In this document: piece by piece, positions 32,022 through 36,472 of the stretch | Numbering within the stretch: the stretch's first letter is position 1 | How the letters are laid out: the number at the start of each line of letters is the position of its first letter | Notes under the pieces: generated by a model | The model's input: only the letters and a program-made list of their open reading frames with translations | The model's database searches: none | Told to the model about the DNA's origin: nothing | Program-made: the position numbers and the translations under genes | Origin: Rhizobium sp. ASV20 | GTDB taxonomy: Bacteria; Pseudomonadota; Alphaproteobacteria; Rhizobiales; Rhizobiaceae | Direction of reading: 5' to 3' | DNA length: 36,472 nt | Assembly (NCBI RefSeq): GCF_016429015.1 | Contig: NZ_JAELTU010000068.1 | Location: forward strand, 1-36,472

Positions 32022-33201
32022 TCTCGAACCAGCGCTTGATGAAGGTCTGGTAGATCTCGGTCAGCGTTTCGAGGTCCGAGACTGCGACGCGTTCGTCCAC
32101 CATATGCATGGTCTTGCCGACCAGGCCGAACTCCACCACCGGGCAGTAGTCCTTGATGAAGCGGGCATCCGAGGTGCCCCCCGTCGTCGAAAGCACAGGC
32201 CTTTGACCCGTCGTGTTCTCGATGGCGGAGGAGAGTGAGGCGATCAGCGCATTGTTGCGCGTCAGGAAGACCTGGCTGGGCCGTTCCGACCAGGTGATGT
32301 CGTACTTTGCCGGCGCCCGCTCCGGGCGCAGCGTATCATCGGCTGCCGCAGCATCGAGGCGACCGATAATCTCGGCCTTTAGCGTCTCGGCCGTCCAGGT
32401 GTCGTTGAAACGGATGTTGAAAGCAGCAGTCGCCCTGGCGGGGATGACGTTGGTCGCGGCGTTGCCGACATCGATCGTCGTCACTTCGAGATTGGACGGC
32501 TGGAAATTGTCCGTGCCGGTATCGAAGGGCGGGTCGAGCAGTGCCTCGGTCAGCTTGATGATGCTGCGGACCGGATTGTCGGCAAGATGCGGATAGGCCG
32601 CATGACCCTGAACGCCATGAACCGTAATGAAGCCGGAGATCGAGCCGCGACGGCCGATCTTGATCATGTCGCCCAGCCGGTCCGGATTGGTGGGTTCGCC
32701 GACGAGCGATGCATCCCATGTCTCGCCACGCTCGGCCGCCCATTGCAGCAGCTTGACCGTGCCGTTGATCGCCGGCCCTTCCTCATCGCCTGTTATCAGG
32801 AACGAGATCGAGCCGGCGGGCTTGCCGTGCTTCTCGATATGTCGCGCGACTGCCGCCGCGAAGCAGGCAATGCCGCCCTTCATGTCGACGGCGCCGCGGC
32901 CGAAAAGCTCGCCATCGGCGATTTCGGCGCCAAAAGGCGGGTGGCTCCAGGAGGCGGCATCGCCAACCGGGACGACATCCGTGTGTCCGGCAAACATCAG
33001 GTGCGGCTCCTCGGTGCCCAGCCGGGCATAGAGGTTTTCGATATCGGGCGTTCCCGGTTCGCTGGCGGTCATACGCTCGATCTTGAAGCCAAGCGGCTGC
33101 AGCATCTCGGCAAGCGCGGTAAGTGCGCCACCCTCTGCGGGGGTCACGGAGGCGCAGCGGATCAGGGTTTGCAGGTTTGCGACGGGATCGGTAACGGTCA
33201 T
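32008..33201 (-). CDS. dapE: Succinyl-diaminopimelate desuccinylase
   Basis: Di-zinc M20-family hydrolase that releases LL-diaminopimelate from its N-succinyl form, for lysine and peptidoglycan. 397 residues. Metal-site motifs: MFAGHTDVVPVGD (first His and Asp ligands), GAVDMKGGIACF (bridging Asp) and ITGDEEGPAINGT (catalytic Glu-Glu). A dimerisation domain occupies about 180-295, and STTGGTSDARFI near the C-terminus carries a substrate-binding signature. The start at ATG 33201 (MTVTDPVANLQ) gives the standard N-terminus; a longer frame to 33243 lacks support. Downstream of dapD, 155 bp apart. Confidence 0.96.
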   Translation of the reverse strand: MTVTDPVANLQTLIRCASVTPAEGGALTALAEMLQPLGFKIERMTASEPGTPDIENLYARLGTEEPHLMFAGHTDVVPVGDAASWSHPPFGAEIADGELFGRGAVDMKGGIACFAAAVARHIEKHGKPAGSISFLITGDEEGPAINGTVKLLQWAAERGETWDASLVGEPTNPDRLGDMIKIGRRGSISGFITVHGVQGHAAYPHLADNPVRSIIKLTEALLDPPFDTGTDNFQPSNLEVTTIDVGNAATNVIPARATAAFNIRFNDTWTAETLKAEIIGRLDAAAADDTLRPERAPAKYDITWSERPSQVFLTRNNALIASLSSAIENTTGQRPVLSTTGGTSDARFIKDYCPVVEFGLVGKTMHMVDERVAVSDLETLTEIYQTFIKRWFENADL

Positions 33202-33317
33202 CGGGGGCAACTTATCCGGCGGGAAATGGCAAAGCGATGGCAAAGGGTCGGCGATGAACCGAAAAACCTTGCCGCGATTCCAGCAATCGCACGGGCGTGC
33301 TCACCCGGCAAGCTTGA

Positions 33318-33346
33318 GGGAAGCGCGATTAGGGGATCGCGCTCCC
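33318..33346 (-). other. Stable hairpin between dapD and dapE
   Basis: GGGAAGCGCGAT (33318-33329) pairs with ATCGCGCTCCC (33336-33346), leaving a 6-base loop and at least eight contiguous pairs. It is transcribed right after the dapD stop. There is no T-run, so it may be an mRNA-stability or attenuation element rather than a terminator. Confidence 0.45.
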
Positions 33347-33356
33347 GAATTCATGC

Positions 33357-34214
<858 letters not shown>

Positions 34215-34331
34215 GGGAATTCCTTAAAACGTCAGTGCCTATCGTGATTTCCGGCAGCGGCTCCGGATATGGTCGATTGGTCCTATAGCATGGAGCCTGA
34301 AAATGGAATGTCTTTTCCGCGCCGATTGAGC

Positions 34332-34360
34332 TTGGATTCAAGGCGTTGTAGGGGCATATG
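34332..34360 (+). promoter_or_regulatory. Predicted promoter of the LOG-family gene
   Basis: TTGGAT (34332-34337), 17 bp, CATATG (34355-34360), in the 215 bp divergent region between dapD and the LOG-family gene. Expected leader about 60 bases. I saw no equally good promoter for dapD on the other strand; GCTATAG near 34282-34288 (complement) is a candidate -10. Confidence 0.4.
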
Positions 34361-34429
34361 CAAGAGCTTGGCTATTCGCGCCTTTGGGCGGGAATGGCTC
34401 GTCATGATCGATTCGAAAGGCATGAATAG

Positions 34430-35302
34430 ATGAGCAAGTCGAAGAACGGCAGGCTGCGGCGCAAGGATGGGGTATGGGACCCATTGAAGACGAGCTCGGC
34501 GGACAAGAAGCGCGCGGAATCCGTGCCGCGCACGCCGCAGTCGATGTCGCCCTCCTACCGGCTTGCCTATGCCGATGAGGATTTTCTGTGCCGCGAGGAG
34601 TTGCGGCCGATCCGTCTGCAGCTGGAATTGCTGAAGACCGAGATGTCTTTGACCGAGAAGGGCATCAAGTCGACCGTCGTGATGTTCGGTGGCGCCCGTA
34701 TCCCTGCGCCCGGCACCAATGCCTGGGCCGCGCGCAACGACGTGCAGCGTGCCAATCTCGAAGCTGCATCCGTCTACTACGAAGAGGCGCGCAAGTTCGC
34801 TCGGCTTTGCTCCCGCTATTCCGCCGGCTTCGACTACCATGAATATGTCGTCGTCACCGGCGGCGGCCCGGGCGTGATGGAAGCCGGAAATCGTGGTGCC
34901 GCCGAAGAAGGCGCGCCGTCGATCGGCCTCAACATCGTCCTGCCGCATGAGCAGGCGCCGAATGTCTACGTCACGCCGGAGCTCAGCTTCAATTTCCATT
35001 ATTTCGCAATTCGCAAGATGCACTTCATGGTGCGCGCCAAGGCGATCGCGGTGTTCCCCGGTGGCTTCGGCACCATGGATGAGCTGTTCGAATGCCTGAC
35101 GCTCATTCAGACCGGACGCATGGAGCGCCTGCCGCTCATTCTTTTCGGTGAAAAGTTCTGGCGTAGCATCATCAATTTCGAGGCCCTAGCCGAATTCGGC
35201 ACCATCGCGCCTGATGACGTCGACCTGATCAGCTTCGTCGATACAGCCGACGAGGCCTGGAAGATCGTCACGGATTTTTACGAACACGATAACGGCCATT
35301 GA
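34430..35302 (+). CDS. LOG-family protein (TIGR00730-type Rossmann fold nucleoside monophosphate phosphoribohydrolase-like)
   Basis: 290-residue protein. The C-terminal 200 residues form a lysine-decarboxylase-like Rossmann fold with VTGGGPGVMEAGNRGAAEEG (about 143-162) and the signature PGGFGTMDELFE (about 208-219), which in the LOG family binds the phosphate and holds the catalytic Arg/Glu pair. LOG enzymes release free cytokinins or generally hydrolyse nucleoside 5'-monophosphates, but bacterial members are often just annotated as Rossmann-fold proteins. The first 90 residues are a basic, Ser/Lys-rich extension plus a helical region (DEDFLCREELRPIRLQLELL), longer than in plant LOG. Activity is unproven. 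Confidence 0.88.
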   Translation: MSKSKNGRLRRKDGVWDPLKTSSADKKRAESVPRTPQSMSPSYRLAYADEDFLCREELRPIRLQLELLKTEMSLTEKGIKSTVVMFGGARIPAPGTNAWAARNDVQRANLEAASVYYEEARKFARLCSRYSAGFDYHEYVVVTGGGPGVMEAGNRGAAEEGAPSIGLNIVLPHEQAPNVYVTPELSFNFHYFAIRKMHFMVRAKAIAVFPGGFGTMDELFECLTLIQTGRMERLPLILFGEKFWRSIINFEALAEFGTIAPDDVDLISFVDTADEAWKIVTDFYEHDNGH

Positions 35303-35308
35303 ATGATG

Positions 35309-35345
35309 AAAGTCCGCCAGCGTTTCGCGAGGGCGGGCCTTTCGG
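35309..35345. terminator. Hairpin between convergent LOG and EF-hand genes
   Basis: GAAAG-T-CCGCC (35308-35318) pairs imperfectly with GGCGG-GC-CTTTC (35332-35343). Probable terminator of the LOG-family gene; the rest of the 102 bp gap holds nothing recognisable. Confidence 0.45.
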
Positions 35346-35404
35346 TCTTCGGATAGGCTCCAAAGCGCCGCCGTATGGTGTGGCGACGCTTCGGATCAAT
35401 CGGC

Positions 35405-36079
35405 TTAAAGCAGCGGTCGGCTCGGCATGTCGTCCAGCGTGACGACGCCGTCATGATTGCGGTCGAGGCGATCGAAGAGCTTGGCGGCAGCGTCTTCCGC
35501 TTCCTGCTTGCTGATCTGGCCGTTTTCATCCTTGTCGGCGAAGCGGAAGATCATCGCGCCGCGCATGAAGCCACCTTCATGCATGAAGCGGCCGTGTGGC
35601 CTGTGGTGGCGATTGCCGTCGCCGCCCTTGTTGTCGTCATTCTGTGCCTGATCGGTCTTGGATTGATCGGCCGGAGCCTGGCTGTTCTGCGCCTGATCGC
35701 CCTGTGGCTGGCCGTTTTGAGCCTTGTCGCCATCGGCTTTGGCGTGCTGGGCCTTCCACTGTTTGATCTGTTCCTTTCGGTAGGCGCGATATTCGCCGGG
35801 CGTTATCTGCCCGTCATGGTTGACGTCGATCTGGTCGAAAATCTTGTCGACGCCGGCCTTGACCTCATCCTTGGTCAGCTTCATGTCGCCAGGATTGCCG
35901 AATTCCTTCAGCATGCGCACGTAAAGGACCTCGGGCGAGAAATGCGGCCTGTGCCAGCGGCCGTGATGCGAGCCACCCCAGCCATTGCCATCATGAGAGG
36001 CGGCAAGCGCGACCTGTGCTGCACCGCCGAGAAGCAGGGTTGCGGAAAGCCCAGCCAGAAGAAGTTTTTTCCCGTTCAT
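35405..36079 (-). CDS. Exported EF-hand calcium-binding protein
   Basis: 224-residue secreted protein. A Sec signal peptide (MNGKKLLLAGLSATLLLGGAAQVALA, cleavage after ALA about residue 26) is followed by a His/Gly-rich patch. It contains three recognisable EF-hand loops: DVNHDGQITPGE and DKDENGQISKQE are canonical 12-residue loops; DRNHDGVVTLDD ends with Asp instead of Glu. A fourth, degenerate loop (GNPGDMKLTKDE) precedes the first. The two pairs are separated by a Gln/Asn/Asp-rich linker with imperfect repeats of DxAQNxQ and a second His-rich patch (NRHHRPHGRFMH). It probably binds Ca2+ in the periplasm or outside; function unknown. Confidence 0.88.
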   Translation of the reverse strand: MNGKKLLLAGLSATLLLGGAAQVALAASHDGNGWGGSHHGRWHRPHFSPEVLYVRMLKEFGNPGDMKLTKDEVKAGVDKIFDQIDVNHDGQITPGEYRAYRKEQIKQWKAQHAKADGDKAQNGQPQGDQAQNSQAPADQSKTDQAQNDDNKGGDGNRHHRPHGRFMHEGGFMRGAMIFRFADKDENGQISKQEAEDAAAKLFDRLDRNHDGVVTLDDMPSRPLL

Positions 36080-36192
36080 CGCTTTTCCTTTCGTGACGAG
36101 GAATGGTCAAACGATACGGCTGGCCGTCAAAAACGACCAATTAAACCTCTGTAAGGCTGATGAAACTTTCGTAACCCCATCCTAATGAAGGA

Positions 36193-36472
36193 TTAAACCA
36201 GTGCCTTGAGGAAGGTCGTGAGGTCGTCGGTCACATAGTCGATGTGGTCGTCTTCGCCGGTCGTGCGCTCCCACCATTCGACATGGGTCGCCTCAATGTT
36301 TTGCGGCACGAGGAGTACCGTCTTCATGCCAAGCGTTTTGGGCACGGTGAGGTTGCGCGGCAGGTCCTCGAACATCGCTGCCTTCCTCGTATCGACGCGA
36401 TTGAGGCTCATGAACTTGTCGTAGGTGCTGCCGGCAGGCTTCGGTACGTAATCGGCGGCGACGATATCGAAG
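36193..36472 (-). CDS. HAD-superfamily hydrolase, pyrimidine 5'-nucleotidase-like (C-terminal part, 5' end outside window)
   Basis: The frame is open to the window edge (FDIVAADYVPKPAGSTYDKFM precedes the first visible Met at 36411), so only about the last 92 residues are seen. HAD motif III lysine is present in VPKPAG and motif IV in AAMFEDLPRNL (the D acting in Mg binding), followed by GMKTVLL and a tail DHIDYVTDDLTTFLKAL. This matches the SDT1/YjjG-like pyrimidine 5'-nucleotidase group, often found near dapD in Rhizobiales. The nucleophile Asp lies outside the window. Confidence 0.82.
   Translation of the reverse strand, partial: FDIVAADYVPKPAGSTYDKFMSLNRVDTRKAAMFEDLPRNLTVPKTLGMKTVLLVPQNIEATHVEWWERTTGEDDHIDYVTDDLTTFLKALV

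Noticed and set aside
35375..36154. Plus-strand open frame (259 codons) with a long hydrophobic stretch opposite the EF-hand gene
   Set aside because: The apparent membrane helices come from the Gln/Asp/Ala-rich linker codons read in antisense; the EF-hand frame has a signal peptide and intact loops.

Overview
The window is a stretch of ordinary chromosomal core genome from a Rhizobium-type alphaproteobacterium. It has high GC, dense co-directional genes and frequent 1-23 bp gene overlaps. The lineage is indicated by the gene order mur/fur - olsA - miaB - phoH - ybeY - corC - lnt - praR/phrR - metK - trmB, by a zinc-cysteine-less Fur/Mur protein, by an OlsA-like acyltransferase, by RIME-like intergenic palindromes, and by a predicted Irr box and a ROSE-like RNA thermometer, two regulatory devices typical of rhizobia. 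I see no insertion sequence, prophage, CRISPR array, tRNA or rRNA gene. There is no gene-free stretch longer than 300 bp.

Layout: (1) 1-6740, plus strand: the C-terminal two thirds of mutS, a small cysteine-containing hypothetical gene, glnD (PII uridylyltransferase) and murJ (lipid II flippase, overlapping glnD by 4 bp). (2) 6791-9420: a GNAT acetyltransferase, a VOC/glyoxalase-fold protein, trpS and a universal stress protein. (3) 9452-11380: an Nfu-type Fe-S scaffold gene behind a predicted Irr-controlled promoter, a terminator, then tsaB and rimI. (4) 11498-21429: mur/fur, olsA, miaB, phoH, ybeY, corC, lnt, then praR with its own terminator, metK and trmB. This run mixes metal regulation, membrane lipids, tRNA modification, 16S rRNA maturation and envelope biogenesis. 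(5) 21430-22523: a minus-strand heat-shock unit, hsp20 followed by a DUF1150 gene, with a predicted RpoH promoter, a ROSE-like leader and two palindromic repeats between the two genes. (6) 22660-28395: nucleoside hydrolase (plus), then methyl-accepting chemotaxis protein, ribokinase and rmuC (minus). (7) 28582-31413: def - fmt - truA - arsC on the plus strand. (8) 31422-34214, minus: a membrane protein of unknown function, dapE and dapD. (9) 34430-36472: a LOG-family protein (plus), an exported EF-hand protein (minus) and the C-terminal end of a HAD-family pyrimidine 5'-nucleotidase-like gene (minus, running off the window).

How the genes work together: def and fmt add and remove the formyl group of initiator Met; truA, miaB, trmB and tsaB modify tRNAs; dapD and dapE are consecutive steps of lysine/diaminopimelate synthesis, which feeds the peptidoglycan route that MurJ serves; nucleoside hydrolase and ribokinase could together salvage ribose from nucleosides.

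The most interesting signals are regulatory rather than coding: the ROSE-like hairpin with a single bulged G over the hsp20 ribosome binding site behind a CTTGCAC-N15-CCCATAT promoter, and a near-perfect Irr box lying on the start region of the nfu promoter. Secondary points are the small inverted repeats in the praR leader, mutually exclusive hairpins between trmB and DUF1150, and a two-lobed EF-hand protein. Gene names come from motif recognition and remembered gene order; no database search was possible.
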